DNA from: Colwellia sp.
GTDB taxonomy: Bacteria; Pseudomonadota; Gammaproteobacteria; Enterobacterales; Alteromonadaceae
Direction: 5' to 3'
DNA: 64,000 bases
NCBI GenBank assembly: GCA_013215385.1
Contig: JABSOY010000011.1
Location: forward strand, 1-64,000
The position numbers and the translations under genes were made by a program. The notes under the pieces were generated by a model. The model did not search any database. It was not told the DNA's origin and was given only the letters and a program-made list of their open reading frames with translations. This document shows, piece by piece, positions 1 through 9,995 of this stretch (positions are counted from its first letter, which is position 1; each line of letters begins with the position of its first letter).

Positions 1-23
1 ACATTTGTTGAAAAGCTGAAATA

Positions 24-49
24 AACCAACTTTCGAGTTGGTTTTTTTT
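24..49 (+). terminator. Rho-independent terminator of a tRNA gene left of the window
   Basis: An 8-bp stem AACCAACT/AGTTGGTT closes a TTCG loop and is followed by a run of T. The window begins with a sequence that follows a tRNA CCA end in a second copy at 209, so the gene being terminated is probably a tRNA just outside the window. Confidence 0.8.
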
Positions 50-83
50 CGCCTAAAATAAAGTTAGCTATTTTAATTTAATC

Positions 84-128
84 TTGGAATGCATGAGTAT
101 GAAATGCATGGGGTTGGAATGCATGAGT
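84..128. repeat. Short direct repeat with ATGCAT cores
   Basis: The 15-bp sequence TTGGAATGCATGAGT occurs at 84-98 and again at 114-128, and a related ATGCATG lies between at 104-110. It sits between the two copies of the tRNA tail. No function is apparent. Confidence 0.6.
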
Positions 129-177
129 CTGGATAGATCTAGCTAATAAAAAGTGGCTACGAAACTGAATCCCCTCC

Positions 178-209
178 GGTCGCAGGTTCGACTCCTGCCG
201 CGCCCACCA
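178..209 (+). pseudogene. tRNA 3' remnant (T-arm, acceptor strand and CCA only)
   Basis: A perfect T-arm is visible: stem GCAGG/CCTGC (182-186 and 194-198) around TTCGACT. The acceptor strand CGCGCCC, discriminator A and CCA end at 209. A functional gene would need GGGCGCG about 70 bases upstream, and it is absent, as are a D-arm and a clear anticodon stem. The piece looks like the 3' third of a tRNA duplicated from the gene presumed to end at base 1. The amino acid cannot be assigned. Confidence 0.7.
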
Positions 210-258
210 CATTTGCTGAAAAGCTAAAATAAACCAACTGTCGAATTGTTTTTGTTTA
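209..258 (+). repeat. Decayed duplicate of the tRNA downstream flank
   Basis: Bases 209-258 repeat bases 1-50 with a handful of mismatches, including the terminator region. Here the right stem arm has mutated (AATTGTTT instead of AGTTGGTT), so the hairpin is largely lost. From 259 to 470 no gene is visible, only the AT-rich leader of the next gene. Confidence 0.8.
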
Positions 259-470
259 CTGAAATAAGATGTAAGATCATTTACAGTTAACGGCTCCCCT
301 GAAGAGAGTATGTCATGCTCAATTTATTTCAGGATCTTTCTCCTCGAACTCTAAAGCAGTCAATAGAAGAAAGTCATCCTTTACCCTAAAAGCTAGACAT
401 TACTGCTATTATCCTTTACCTTTTTGTAAACAGTTTACAGGTAATACCAGTTGTACTGCCTTAATAATTA

Positions 471-1022
471 ATGGTGATTTTTTTGGATACCAGTCGAAGA
501 GACTTTTTTAAGGTCAGTTTACTCGGTAGTGCTGCTCTATTGATCGGCAGTAGCTTGTCGACATTAGTGCTAGCGCAGCCAAATAATAACCCTTTGCCTA
601 AATTTAATTTTCTTCGCCCATCCGATGCAGAGTTTCTATTAGCCCTTGCCCCAGTACTACTAAAAGCTAACTATCCTGGCATCTTAGGTCAAAAGGCTGA
701 CCAGAGGTTGTTATTTGCTATCGACAAGCAAATAATCTCATTAAGCGAGCATTCACGTAAGCAATTACGACAACTCTTTGATTTATTAACCTCGTCAACT
801 TTACGTTATCTCGCGGGGGCGCCGATTAATGATTGGTCAACAGCACCAAGTAACCAAATCGAAGACTTTTTACAGGGTTGGAAGACCAGCATGTTTGCAT
901 TGAAACGTACGGGATATGCCGCTTTAGGCAAGCTGCTTACGATGAGTTGGTATGCGATGGCAGAAAATTATTCACAAGCTGGTTACCCAGGTCCTCCTAA
1001 AATATATCCACCGCAGGAATAA
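471..1022 (+). CDS. Tat-exported small subunit, gluconate 2-dehydrogenase subunit 3-like
   Basis: A 183-residue protein with a twin-arginine signal peptide: SRRDFFK around R9-R10, then a hydrophobic stretch ending near VLAQP. The rest is helical and lacks cofactor motifs, as in small subunits that accompany GMC-type membrane dehydrogenases. It ends 3 bases before the GMC oxidoreductase gene, so the two are almost certainly one transcript and probably one complex, with this subunit carrying the export signal for both. The family assignment rests on the Tat signal, the size and the partner; I see no diagnostic catalytic residue. The substrate is unknown. Confidence 0.65.
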   Translation: MVIFLDTSRRDFFKVSLLGSAALLIGSSLSTLVLAQPNNNPLPKFNFLRPSDAEFLLALAPVLLKANYPGILGQKADQRLLFAIDKQIISLSEHSRKQLRQLFDLLTSSTLRYLAGAPINDWSTAPSNQIEDFLQGWKTSMFALKRTGYAALGKLLTMSWYAMAENYSQAGYPGPPKIYPPQE

Positions 1023-1025
1023 AAC

Positions 1026-2645
1026 GTGAAAATAGTCTCTGAAATTCGTGGTATTAGCGATCCGTATTCTCCTAACAAAGCTATCACTAAGCGTACTCTT
1101 AATGCTAACCAGTTAACTGAAGATACACTCAGTGCAGATGTGATCATTATTGGAACAGGGGCCGGAGGCGGCACAAGTGCAGAAATATTTGCACAAGCAG
1201 GGCTAAAAGTACTGATGATTGAAGAAGGACCTTTAAAGTCGACACGAGACTTTAAAATGGATGAAAGCCAAGCGTATGCTGACTTATACCAAGAAGGTGC
1301 CGGGCGGGTAACAAAAGATGGTGGCATTGGTATTTTGCAAGGGCGCTGTGTCGGTGGTACTACTGTAGTAAATTGGACTTCTAGCTTTCGTACGCCGTCG
1401 CTAACGCTTGATTATTGGCAGAAAACATTTCAGGTTAAAGGCTGTAGTAAAGAAGATATGCTGCCCTGGTTTGAAAAAATGGAAAAACGCTTACACATCT
1501 TACCTTGGCAAGGTGGGGCGAATGAAAATAATACCGTTTTAAAAGATGGCTGTGACAAACTTAATATTCCATGGAAAGTTATCCCACGAAATGTGAAGGG
1601 CTGTTGGAATTTAGGCTATTGCGGTATGGGCTGCCCAACGAATGCTAAACAGTCGATGTTGGTGACAACAATTCCAGAGGCGCTTGAGCATGGCGCTACT
1701 TTACTCTATCAAGCGCGAGTAGAACGTTTATTGATAAAAAACAACAAGGTCACTGGTGTCGAATGTTTTGCGCTTGATAATAGCAAGCAAAAGACAAGCA
1801 AAAAAATTGTCGCGACTGCGCCATATGTTATTTTGGCATGCGGAGGCATTAACGGGCCAGCCTTAATGTTACGATCAAAAGCACCGGATCCAAATGATCG
1901 AATTGGTAAACGTACTTTCTTACATCCAACGGTTTTTTCTTTTGCGCAATTTGATCATGAGATATCACCGTTTTATGGCGCACCACAATCGATTTATAGC
2001 GATCATTTCCAGTGGGAAAATGGCGCTAAAGGGCCCTTGAGTTATAAGTTAGAAGTTCCACCGCTGCATCCTGCTATGACATCCATTATGTTGATGGGCC
2101 ACGGAGATCAACAAGTTGCTGATATTGCTAAGCTTAATAATACCCATGCCATGCTAGCATTATTACGTGATGGTTTTGATGATGAAAGCGAAGGTGCGAG
2201 TATAACGCTTTCAGATGACGGTAGCCCGATTATTGATTATCCGATGAATGATTATTTATTCGATGGCATAAAGCGGGCTTACCTGTCTATGGCTAAGGTA
2301 CAGTTTGCTGCAGGTGCAAAAAAAGTTCGACCAGCACATCAGCATGGGCAATGGTTTAATAGTTATGAAGCGTTTAAAGCAGGCTTTAAAGACCTTGAGC
2401 ATCAAATTAGCAATAACTTAGTGGGTAGTGCTCATGTTATGGGAGGACTCGCAATGGGAGAAAATAAAACGGTATGTTTAGTTGATAGCGACTGCAAATA
2501 TCATTACTTAGACAATTTATGGGTATTTGACGGCTCAGTATTTCCCACTTCAATTGGTACTAATCCACAACTTTCTATTTATGCGTTAGTTTGTAAACAA
2601 GCAACGGTACTGGCAAATAAATTACGCTCAAAAAGTGTTATTTAA
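1026..2645 (+). CDS. GMC-family FAD-dependent oxidoreductase (dehydrogenase large subunit)
   Basis: A 539-residue protein starting at a GTG. The FAD-binding GTGAGGG motif lies at residues 43-49 after a short extension. A Cys-rich segment CGMGCPTNAKQS (about residues 200-211) is typical of the branch containing long-chain alcohol oxidases and gluconate-type dehydrogenases. The C-terminal GMC half has NLVGSAHVMGG with the presumed active-site His, and SIGTNPQLS with a conserved Asn. It has no signal peptide, so it probably leaves the cytoplasm bound to its Tat-signal partner 3 bases upstream. It likely oxidises an alcohol or sugar and passes electrons to the respiratory chain; the substrate cannot be read from the sequence. 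Confidence 0.75.
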   Translation: MKIVSEIRGISDPYSPNKAITKRTLNANQLTEDTLSADVIIIGTGAGGGTSAEIFAQAGLKVLMIEEGPLKSTRDFKMDESQAYADLYQEGAGRVTKDGGIGILQGRCVGGTTVVNWTSSFRTPSLTLDYWQKTFQVKGCSKEDMLPWFEKMEKRLHILPWQGGANENNTVLKDGCDKLNIPWKVIPRNVKGCWNLGYCGMGCPTNAKQSMLVTTIPEALEHGATLLYQARVERLLIKNNKVTGVECFALDNSKQKTSKKIVATAPYVILACGGINGPALMLRSKAPDPNDRIGKRTFLHPTVFSFAQFDHEISPFYGAPQSIYSDHFQWENGAKGPLSYKLEVPPLHPAMTSIMLMGHGDQQVADIAKLNNTHAMLALLRDGFDDESEGASITLSDDGSPIIDYPMNDYLFDGIKRAYLSMAKVQFAAGAKKVRPAHQHGQWFNSYEAFKAGFKDLEHQISNNLVGSAHVMGGLAMGENKTVCLVDSDCKYHYLDNLWVFDGSVFPTSIGTNPQLSIYALVCKQATVLANKLRSKSVI

Positions 2646-2791
2646 TCTTTAGTGAATAAAATTTAAATTAGCTAAACTCCTTTGTATCAAATAAATTATT
2701 TTCATAAAGTGAATAACCATTATATGTTTATTCACATAATAAGAATAAATATAACTTATGTGTATATTGTATAATATTTAACATAACCGCT

Positions 2792-2862
2792 CTATGTCTC
2801 AGTGTTATAACAAAATAATATTGTATACAATATAGTAAATATACAATATTGCAGTGACATAG
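2792..2862. promoter_or_regulatory. Nested inverted repeats upstream of oadGAB
   Basis: The intergenic stretch 2646-2996 is very AT-rich and has no gene. It contains an 11-bp inverted repeat, AATATTGTATA (2817-2827) and TATACAATATT (2840-2850), inside an outer pair CTATGTC (2792-2798) and GACATAG (2856-2862). It lies about 135 bp before the oadG start, so it could be an operator or leader structure for the sodium pump. AT-richness alone makes such palindromes more likely. Confidence 0.35.
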
Positions 2863-2996
2863 ATGAAAAAATACTGAATATTTACTCTAATCGATATTGA
2901 CACTAAATTATTTTTCTGAAACAACAAAAATTAGTTTGCTTTATAGGTATTGGAGTGATTATTCTAATTACTCTTTTTGTTTGAATGAGATTGTTC

Positions 2997-3287
2997 ATGG
3001 AACACTTAAACCAATTATTTGTAGAAGCGGGAACGTTAATGCTGGCTGGCATGATCTTCGTTTTTACCTTTTTAGGCCTGATGATTATTTTTATTAATGT
3101 TGTTTTAACCCGATTAGCGGTTAAATTTCCAGATAAAGTTATTCAAACAAAGCCTGCAAGATCAAAGCAGAAAACCACACAAAAAATTGATGGTATTTCA
3201 CCGCAAATGGTGGCGGCAATTACATCTGCTGTAACGCAGTATCGTAAACAACATAATCAAAATTTAAGCATCAACAAAACTAAATAG
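2997..3287 (+). CDS. oadG: Oxaloacetate decarboxylase gamma chain
   Basis: Small membrane subunit of the Na+-translocating oxaloacetate decarboxylase. One N-terminal transmembrane helix ([20 protein letters not shown]) is followed by a charged cytoplasmic tail, as in known OadG, which anchors OadA to OadB and helps bind zinc. An in-frame ATG at 2985 would add four residues. I prefer 2997 (96 residues, MEHLNQLF) because the protein then begins like other gamma chains, but neither start has a strong ribosome-binding site. It heads an operon with oadA (11 bases on) and oadB. Confidence 0.88.
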   Translation: MEHLNQLFVEAGTLMLAGMIFVFTFLGLMIIFINVVLTRLAVKFPDKVIQTKPARSKQKTTQKIDGISPQMVAAITSAVTQYRKQHNQNLSINKTK

Positions 3288-3297
3288 GAATAAACTC

Positions 3298-5073
3298 ATG
3301 ACAAAGCCACTAGGTATTACTGAAGTTGTCTTAAGAGATGGTCATCAATCATTACTCGCCACTCGTTTACGTCTTGAGGATATGTTACCCATAGCGTCAA
3401 AACTGGATGAAATTGGTTATTGGTCAATTGAGTCTTGGGGTGGTGCAACGTTTGATTCTTGTATTCGCTATTTAGGTGAAGATCCTTGGGAACGTTTACG
3501 CGCATTAAAAAAAGCGATGCCGAACACGAAACAACAAATGTTATTTCGTGGTCAAAATATTCTTGGTTACCGTCATTATGCTGATGATGTAGTAGAAAAA
3601 TTTGTTGAACGTGCTCATGTTAACGGTATTGACGTGTTTCGTATTTTTGATGCAATGAACGATGTTCGTAACTTACAAACAGCAATTAAATCGGCGGTAA
3701 AAATTGGCGCTCATGCACAAGGTACATTAAGTTATACCGAAAGCCCTGTTCATACCCTTGAAGGCTGGCTGACAATGGCTAAGCAAATTGAAGATATGGG
3801 CGCACACTCTTTGTGTATCAAAGATATGTCGGGTTTATTAAAACCCTATGACGCTGAGGAATTAATTGGACGTTTAAAAGAAACCGTTTCACTTCCAATT
3901 GCTTTGCATTGCCATGCAACAACAGGTTTAAGTATCGCTACTCACATGAAAGCGATTGATGGCGATATCGATGTTATTGATACCGCGATTTCATCAATGA
4001 GCATGACTTACGGTCATTCACCAACGGAAACGATTGTTGCGATTGTAGAAGGTACTAAACGCGATACTGGCTTAGACATGGTAAAACTTGCGGAAGTTGC
4101 TGCGTATTTTCGTGATGTACGGAAAAAATATGCCAAATTTGAAGGCAGCCTAAAAGGTATTGATGCACGTATTTTACTCGCACAAGTACCTGGTGGCATG
4201 CTAACGAATATGGAAATGCAGTTAAAAGAGCAAGGTGCTGCTGACAAGTTAGATGAAGTATTAATTGAAATTCCAAAAGTAAGAAAAGACCTAGGTTATA
4301 TCCCACTGGTAACACCAACTTCACAAATAGTCGGTACACAAGCGGTATTAAATGTTCTAACCGGTGAGCGATATAAGTCAATCACTAAAGAAACAGCGGG
4401 CGTTCTAAAAGGTGAGTATGGCGCAACAGCTGACAAAGTTGATGCAGAGCTACAAGCTCGTGTTTTAGACGGCGCAGAAGCTATTACTTGTCGTCCTGCT
4501 GATTTGATTAACCCAGAAATAGACAGTTTAACGGCTGAACTTAAAACGCTTGCTAAAGATAAAAATATTAACTTGGCAGACGAAGTAATTGATGATGTAT
4601 TAACTTACGCACTCTTTCCGCAAATAGGTTTGAAATTTTTAGAAAATAGAAATAACCCTGATGCATTTGAACCAAAACCAAGTGTTGAAAAATCGCCTGA
4701 AGCATCTGCTCCAGCACAAAGTTCAACAGCACCAGAAAGCTATGCAGTAAGCGTTGACGGTAAAGTGTTTGACGTTATTGTGGCTCCAGGTGGCGACATT
4801 AGCCAAATAACTCTCCCCGCTGGTGACGAAGCTATGAAGCAGTCTGCATCGGTTTCTGCCGCAGAAGCGCTAAATGCTCCACTTGCTGGCAATATATTTA
4901 AAGTCTTGGTCAATGAAGGTGACGAAGTTGAAGCAAACGAAGTTGTTATCATCATGGAAGCGATGAAAATGGAAACAGAAATTCGTGCCGTAAACTCAGG
5001 CGTAATCACCGCAATACATATTAAAGAAGGTGATTCGGTTAGTGTTGGTCAAGCTTTATTAAGTTTAGGGTAG
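3298..5073 (+). CDS. oadA: Oxaloacetate decarboxylase alpha chain, biotin-containing
   Basis: 591 residues. The N-terminal carboxyltransferase TIM barrel opens with LRDGHQS, and carries FRIFDAMND and the metal-binding LHCHATTG. A PycB-like conserved domain follows, then a Pro/Ala/Ser-rich linker (about residues 460-485) and a C-terminal biotinyl domain with EAMKMET, placing the biotinylated lysine at about residue 557. The protein transfers CO2 from oxaloacetate to biotin; OadB then decarboxylates carboxybiotin and exports Na+. It is complete, with a clear ribosome-binding site (AGGA) before the ATG. The middle gene of oadGAB. Confidence 0.96.
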   Translation: MTKPLGITEVVLRDGHQSLLATRLRLEDMLPIASKLDEIGYWSIESWGGATFDSCIRYLGEDPWERLRALKKAMPNTKQQMLFRGQNILGYRHYADDVVEKFVERAHVNGIDVFRIFDAMNDVRNLQTAIKSAVKIGAHAQGTLSYTESPVHTLEGWLTMAKQIEDMGAHSLCIKDMSGLLKPYDAEELIGRLKETVSLPIALHCHATTGLSIATHMKAIDGDIDVIDTAISSMSMTYGHSPTETIVAIVEGTKRDTGLDMVKLAEVAAYFRDVRKKYAKFEGSLKGIDARILLAQVPGGMLTNMEMQLKEQGAADKLDEVLIEIPKVRKDLGYIPLVTPTSQIVGTQAVLNVLTGERYKSITKETAGVLKGEYGATADKVDAELQARVLDGAEAITCRPADLINPEIDSLTAELKTLAKDKNINLADEVIDDVLTYALFPQIGLKFLENRNNPDAFEPKPSVEKSPEASAPAQSSTAPESYAVSVDGKVFDVIVAPGGDISQITLPAGDEAMKQSASVSAAEALNAPLAGNIFKVLVNEGDEVEANEVVIIMEAMKMETEIRAVNSGVITAIHIKEGDSVSVGQALLSLG

Positions 5074-5078
5074 CCCAC

Positions 5079-6209
5079 ATGGATTCATTAAATAAACTTT
5101 GGTTATCAACAGGCTTAGCTAACTTTGAGCAAGGTCAAGTGATCATGATGATTGTGGGGTGTTTGTTATTATACCTTGCGATTGCCCGTAAATTTGAACC
5201 ATTATTGTTATTACCTATGGGCTTTGGCGCAATACTTACCAACATTCCTGGTGCTGGTTTTTCAGAGGTCGGTGGCTTCCTCTACTATATTTATCACGGC
5301 GGTATTGAAACCGGAATTTTCCCGTTAATAATTTTTATGGGCGTCGGTGCAATGACTGACTTTGGCGCGCTAATCGCCAATCCTAAAACCTTATTTTTAG
5401 GTGCTGCTGCTCAATTAGGTATATTTGCCACCTTGTTTGGCGCAATAGCTTTAAATGCGGTGCCAGGTATTGAATTCACCCTAAAAGACGCTTCAGCTAT
5501 TGCTATTATTGGTGGTGCAGATGGGCCGACGGCAATATTTTTAGCCACCAAACTCGCCCCTGAACTACTAGGTGCCATAGCGGTTGCTGCATATTCTTAC
5601 ATGGCATTAGTACCGATTATTCAACCGCCAATTATGCGTGCATTAACCACTGAAGATGAACGTAAAATTGAAATGGCGCAATTACGCCCAGTGGCAAAAA
5701 TTGAAAAAGTAGTATTTCCATTAGGTGTCTTGCTGATGACTATTTTCTTTTTACCAACAGCAACACCCTTGGTGGGAATGTTCTGTTTAGGTAACTTGAT
5801 GCGCGAATGTGGTGTGGTTGACCGTTTAAGTGCTACCGCACAAAACGAGTTAATTAACATTACCACTATATTTTTAGGTCTAGGTGTCGGTTCAAAACTA
5901 AGCGCAGATGCCTTCTTGAATGTTGAAACCTTAGGTATTTTAGCCCTTGGTGCGGTGGCCTTCTCGATTGGTACTGCTTCAGGCGTATTAATGGCCAAAG
6001 GCATGAATAAAATATGCAAAGAAAAAGTTAACCCGCTTATTGGCGCGGCAGGTGTGTCTGCGGTTCCTATGGCGGCGCGTGTTGCTAATAAAGTAGGTTT
6101 AGAGGCAAATCCACACAACTTCCTATTAATGCATGCTATGGGACCTAATGTCGCTGGTGTACTCGGCTCGGCTGTGGCGGCAGGTATTCTGTTGGCACTA
6201 GTCGGATAG
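5079..6209 (+). CDS. oadB: Oxaloacetate decarboxylase beta chain, Na+ pump
   Basis: 376 residues, almost entirely membrane helices. It has the family's conserved [10 protein letters not shown] segment, with the Asp implicated in Na+ and proton handling, and the C-terminal [14 protein letters not shown] motif. It decarboxylates carboxybiotin on OadA and drives sodium ions out of the cell. It lies 5 bases after oadA and ends the operon before a strong terminator. The length fits the shorter beta chains, which lack the N-terminal extension found in some relatives. Confidence 0.95.
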   Translation: MDSLNKLWLSTGLANFEQGQVIMMIVGCLLLYLAIARKFEPLLLLPMGFGAILTNIPGAGFSEVGGFLYYIYHGGIETGIFPLIIFMGVGAMTDFGALIANPKTLFLGAAAQLGIFATLFGAIALNAVPGIEFTLKDASAIAIIGGADGPTAIFLATKLAPELLGAIAVAAYSYMALVPIIQPPIMRALTTEDERKIEMAQLRPVAKIEKVVFPLGVLLMTIFFLPTATPLVGMFCLGNLMRECGVVDRLSATAQNELINITTIFLGLGVGSKLSADAFLNVETLGILALGAVAFSIGTASGVLMAKGMNKICKEKVNPLIGAAGVSAVPMAARVANKVGLEANPHNFLLMHAMGPNVAGVLGSAVAAGILLALVG

Positions 6210-6237
6210 TACTAGTTTTAGAGTGAGTCCTGTAGAT

Positions 6238-6264
6238 AAAGAGCTTCGTTTGAAGCTCTTTTTA
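6238..6264 (+). terminator. Terminator of oadGAB
   Basis: A 10-bp perfect stem AAAGAGCTTC/GAAGCTCTTT with a GTTT loop is followed by T residues, 28 bases after the oadB stop codon. Confidence 0.9.
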
Positions 6265-6467
6265 TTTGCATACTATTCAGGGTATCTGGTTATTTATGAT
6301 AAATCAGTTTTTAACTGACAATACATTTTTAAATACACTTACTAATAAAACTATTGATACTAACTGATCAACGGCGTGCTCGTTACTTAGCAATATTCCA
6401 TGGTACTTTACTGACCATCTCATTATATCCAGTAATATTATTATTATTTCTATTACTTTAAGGGGGA

Positions 6468-8372
6468 TTAATTTTCCTGCCAACTTAACTGAATGGTAAG
6501 CTGCCGCTGTGATGATAAAGTTGATTTGTTATCTGTTGTTAACAGATAACTCTCATTAAATAAGTTCTCTGCTGAGAGGGTAACTTGCCAATTATTTGTT
6601 AATTCATATAACCAATGTGCAGAAAAAATACTAGCGGTGTCTAATGATTGTTCACCTTGTGCAACCTTGTTTTTTGCAAACCTATGTTTCACTTTTAGCT
6701 GTGCGCTCCAGTTATTTTCATGGTAATTAGCGATGAATTGAAGTTTATTGGCAGAAATACCCGCCAAATTCTCTCCATTTTTATTTTTTCCTTGCGTGTA
6801 ATCACCGTTAAATATGATACTTAAGTTATCAGTTAGTTGCTGATGAAAAATGAATTCTGCGCCATTTATGGTCGCGTGATACAAATTTTCGTAGCTGCGG
6901 GTATTTTCATTCAGGTTGATGCGTTCTATATAGTTTTCGATTTTATTGCTAAAAAGGCTAAAGCTCATTTGTTGGTAGGTGAGTGATGCGCTGTAATTGG
7001 TAGCTGTTTCCGGACGTAAATCTGCATTACCTATTGTTTGACCACGACCCGTTGTTCCTGAATAAAAAAGTTCTGATAAAGTGGCAAAACGAAAAGCTCT
7101 ACTAATTGCTGCATTTACTTGAAGTTCAGGCGTTAAGTTGATAGCAATATTACCAAAACTTATCCAAGCATGGTCAGAAAAATTGCTCCGTGCGCTGGTA
7201 TTTTTATTTTTTTGATTAATATAATTTAAGCGTACGCCAGCATTAAAAATGGCTTTGTCTAGTGTCAAACTTGCATGTGAAAATAGCGCACTTTCATATT
7301 GCTGTGCTGATAAATTAGTGCCTGTTGCTCCGGTATTATCTGTTAAACTTTGTTCACTTTCATCTGCTTGCACATTGTCTCTAAATTGTTGATCAATCCC
7401 CCACAGGCCAGAAAAAAATGTAGTGTCCCATTGTTGGGTAAAATTCGCACTGTAATCTATTGCTTGGCTTTCGACGGTATTAAGGCGTTTATCAAAACGC
7501 TCTACAGAGGTGTCGAGTTGTTGTTGATGTATGGCGATATTACTTTGCCAGTTGTTTCCTAACAGTGCCAGTTGGCTGATAATATGGCTTTCTTTTGGAT
7601 AAATTGTGTGTTTTTTCTTGAAAAAGTCATCATTATTGGCTTTACCTATATTTTCACCATAGCTTGGCAAAAATAGGAACTTAACATTAATCTCATTTGT
7701 TAATTGCCACTGAGTTTTAAAACTAAATGCTGTTTGTTGATAATGGCTATTAAGTTTATTACCTGCAGCGGTTTTATTGTTATCTGATTTTTGATGGCTA
7801 AAAGCAAAGGAAAAGTCTTCATTACCCCAAGCTATATTGTATTGAGCTTCATTATTTGAGACACCGTAGCTTGAACTGAGTGATAGTTGTTCAAAATGGC
7901 GAGGAGAAATCTGTACTATACCGCCTATAGCACCAGAGCCATAAAATGTTGAGCTTGCCCCCTTTAATACTTCAACACTGCCCAATAAAAATGGAGAGAT
8001 AAATGATGCAGCAGTACCTGCGCGTCGTTCACTATAAAGAGGTATCCCCGATACTTGTGTTTGAACTCGAGCACCAGATAAACCTTGAATTGAATATACT
8101 TGAAATAGTCCGCCTTGCCCTGTGATGTCAAGCCCTGGAAGTTCTGAAATTATATCGGTTATTGTACTTACCGGCGTATTAAGTTCCTTAACATCAATAA
8201 TGTAACTATTTTGTACTGCATCATTTTGACGATTATGCTTTTTACCTATCACTTGAATTGATTCAATGTTGCTCTCATTGCTTGCTTCACTTGCATTGGC
8301 AAAATTTGTTAAAGGATAAAAGAACAATGAAATCGCTAGTACTGTATTTATAGGGGGATGACTCTCATTCAT
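6468..8372 (-). CDS. TonB-dependent outer-membrane receptor (small, about 630 residues)
   Basis: 634 residues with a signal peptide (cleavage probably after ANA, about residue 27) and a TonB box near ESIQVIGKK. The plug domain carries SVEVLKGASSTFYGSGAIGG. The barrel has the sequence RAFRFATLSELFYSG and GNADLRPETATNYSAS, typical of receptors near the heme, colicin I and B12 group. The final strand ends QLSWQEN, not with the usual terminal Phe, so the Bam signal is atypical but an aromatic residue is present. The size suits iron-chelate, heme or cobalamin uptake; the ligand cannot be decided. No neighbouring transport genes help, and I see no cobalamin riboswitch or clear Fur box upstream. Confidence 0.88.
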   Translation of the reverse strand: MNESHPPINTVLAISLFFYPLTNFANASEASNESNIESIQVIGKKHNRQNDAVQNSYIIDVKELNTPVSTITDIISELPGLDITGQGGLFQVYSIQGLSGARVQTQVSGIPLYSERRAGTAASFISPFLLGSVEVLKGASSTFYGSGAIGGIVQISPRHFEQLSLSSSYGVSNNEAQYNIAWGNEDFSFAFSHQKSDNNKTAAGNKLNSHYQQTAFSFKTQWQLTNEINVKFLFLPSYGENIGKANNDDFFKKKHTIYPKESHIISQLALLGNNWQSNIAIHQQQLDTSVERFDKRLNTVESQAIDYSANFTQQWDTTFFSGLWGIDQQFRDNVQADESEQSLTDNTGATGTNLSAQQYESALFSHASLTLDKAIFNAGVRLNYINQKNKNTSARSNFSDHAWISFGNIAINLTPELQVNAAISRAFRFATLSELFYSGTTGRGQTIGNADLRPETATNYSASLTYQQMSFSLFSNKIENYIERINLNENTRSYENLYHATINGAEFIFHQQLTDNLSIIFNGDYTQGKNKNGENLAGISANKLQFIANYHENNWSAQLKVKHRFAKNKVAQGEQSLDTASIFSAHWLYELTNNWQVTLSAENLFNESYLLTTDNKSTLSSQRQLTIQLSWQEN

Positions 8373-8849
8373 ACTGTAATACCTTTGCTCAATCGTCAGG
8401 AATATACGCTATTCCGTTATGAGTAATAGCCTATTTACTCCCTGTAATCGTACCAATTAATGCTCGTGAATTCGATGTGAACTACATGAAAATAGCTTTA
8501 TTTTTGTATGCACTTTGTATCTGAATGTACAGATTTATGGCTTGATTAAATTGAGTGTTTTCTGCATTTTATTTCACTTTATTTTATGTTTGTCGTGTTT
8601 TTATTATTTTATTTTATGATGTTTAACGTGCTATGCGGTCGTTTTCTGTTGGCCTTTAGAATTTGTTTTTTTTGATTATTAATTTGATTTTTTAGAATTT
8701 TAATTTACTTTTTTTCTTGTACAGTCGGATACATTATAAATGTTGATAAATTGTAACGAAAGGTGGATATTTAATCGAAATAGAATGCGCTAATGATAAA
8801 AGGAACTCATCTCTACTAGCGAATTTTTACATGTTAATTAGGATAGATG
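8373..8849. other. AT-rich divergent intergenic region
   Basis: About 475 bases between the TonB receptor (minus strand) and the exported-protein pair (plus strand). No open frame, repeat or RNA is recognisable. A weak promoter candidate for the plus-strand genes is TTTCTT (8713-8718) with TATAAA (8735-8740), 16 bases apart. Confidence 0.3.
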
Positions 8850-9821
8850 ATGAAATATATTACATTAACGTTAACTTTGTTGTGTTCAACAGCGCTTTAT
8901 GCCGAACAAGAACTTGTCGCTAAAAACCTTACAATGAAAGATGTGGTACTCGAAAACTATGTTTGGGTAGGTGAACTACCTAAGCACCGAAAGATTAAAG
9001 TGATTAATCATTATGGTAATATTGCTTCTAGGTTACGTAGTGAAAGAAAAGTCGGCATATCTGCCGCTATTCAAAAAATAGGCCCTAAACCCGCTATTCC
9101 AACATTCGATATTCAAGAAAAAGCAGATTATACGCAAATTACGGTGAACTATCCTGATGGTCAATATAATTCTGATAAGCAGATGATTGGCCGGGTTGAT
9201 ATTGCCGTCATTGTCCCTGAAAGTGTTAGTGTTGAAATGGAGTCAACTTGGGGAACTATTAAATCTAAAAAACACTTCTCTAATATGTCTGCTAAAAGCA
9301 TTAGCGGTAATATAACTTTAGGTTCAGTTGGTGAACTTAACGTTGAGTCTGTTTCAGGTGATATTAGTATTGATCACTACAATATTAACTGGCATAACCG
9401 ACAGCTGCTTTATACTAAACAAGGTGATATTCAATTAACTTTAGCTAAAGTTGCTAATGTAACCGTTAACGTCAGAGCAAAATCGATTACCAGTAATTAT
9501 TATCAAAAGAATATTCAAGCCAATTCAGAGCAGTCATTATTGTCTTTCACGCTGAATGACGAAAACACCATCATTCAGCTGGTAGCACCACAAGGTAAAG
9601 TGAGCATTGATTTAATTGATAAACCTCATGGTGCTTATATTGTATTACCGTCAGGTTTTGACGGAGATATCAGGGATTTACCCACAGTGCCAGCATGGCA
9701 ACCTGGTGATCCCATTCGTGAACAAGATGATCGACGCTCTTCAATAGATATCCCCCCTCCAAAAGATAAGAGCTCTAGTAAAGCTAGCCGTACTAAAGCT
9801 AGCCGTATTAAAGAGCAATAA
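8850..9821 (+). CDS. Exported DUF4097-like beta-strand repeat protein with C-terminal W-x-P-G-D motif
   Basis: Signal peptide (KYITLTLTLLCSTALYAEQ), then about 200 residues of repeating short beta strands (SAKSISGNITLGSVGELNVESVSGDI and similar; the DUF4097/putative adhesin pattern). Near the C-terminus GDIRDLPTVPAWQPGD (codons 9663-9710) closely matches a motif near the N-terminus of the next protein. The last 35 residues are charged and repetitive (KASRTKASRIK, from a 15-bp DNA repeat). ATG codons occur at 8847 and 8850; the second is better placed after AGGA. Probably cotranscribed with the gene at 9996, 174 bases on. Likely periplasmic or surface located; function unknown. Confidence 0.7.
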   Translation: MKYITLTLTLLCSTALYAEQELVAKNLTMKDVVLENYVWVGELPKHRKIKVINHYGNIASRLRSERKVGISAAIQKIGPKPAIPTFDIQEKADYTQITVNYPDGQYNSDKQMIGRVDIAVIVPESVSVEMESTWGTIKSKKHFSNMSAKSISGNITLGSVGELNVESVSGDISIDHYNINWHNRQLLYTKQGDIQLTLAKVANVTVNVRAKSITSNYYQKNIQANSEQSLLSFTLNDENTIIQLVAPQGKVSIDLIDKPHGAYIVLPSGFDGDIRDLPTVPAWQPGDPIREQDDRRSSIDIPPPKDKSSSKASRTKASRIKEQ

Positions 9822-9995
9822 TCGAAATAAAGTCCCCCTTAACAACATAAAAAATTAATACACATTTAGCTTATTTATTCCTGGGCTAAGTGTGGGTTAA
9901 CCACGGTGTTCACCTGCAAATTAACGGATTAATCGTTGATAAAAGGAGACATATTGCAAAGTGCACACTAAATTTTAGTAAAATTAGGTAATAAC

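Noticed and set aside
983..1327. Open frame of 114 codons on the minus strand
   Set aside because: It lies inside the GMC oxidoreductase gene in another frame, has no ribosome-binding site and has low-complexity composition typical of an antisense shadow.
2897..3097. Open frame of 66 codons overlapping oadG
   Set aside because: Different frame from oadG and no family features; oadG explains the sequence.
5621..6118. Open frame of 165 codons antisense to oadB
   Set aside because: Complement of a membrane-protein gene with strong codon bias; no start signal.
8373..8470. Possible cobalamin riboswitch before the small TonB receptor
   Set aside because: The minus-strand leader lacks the conserved B12-box elements; only a short imperfect repeat (GAGTAAT...ATTTACTC) is present.
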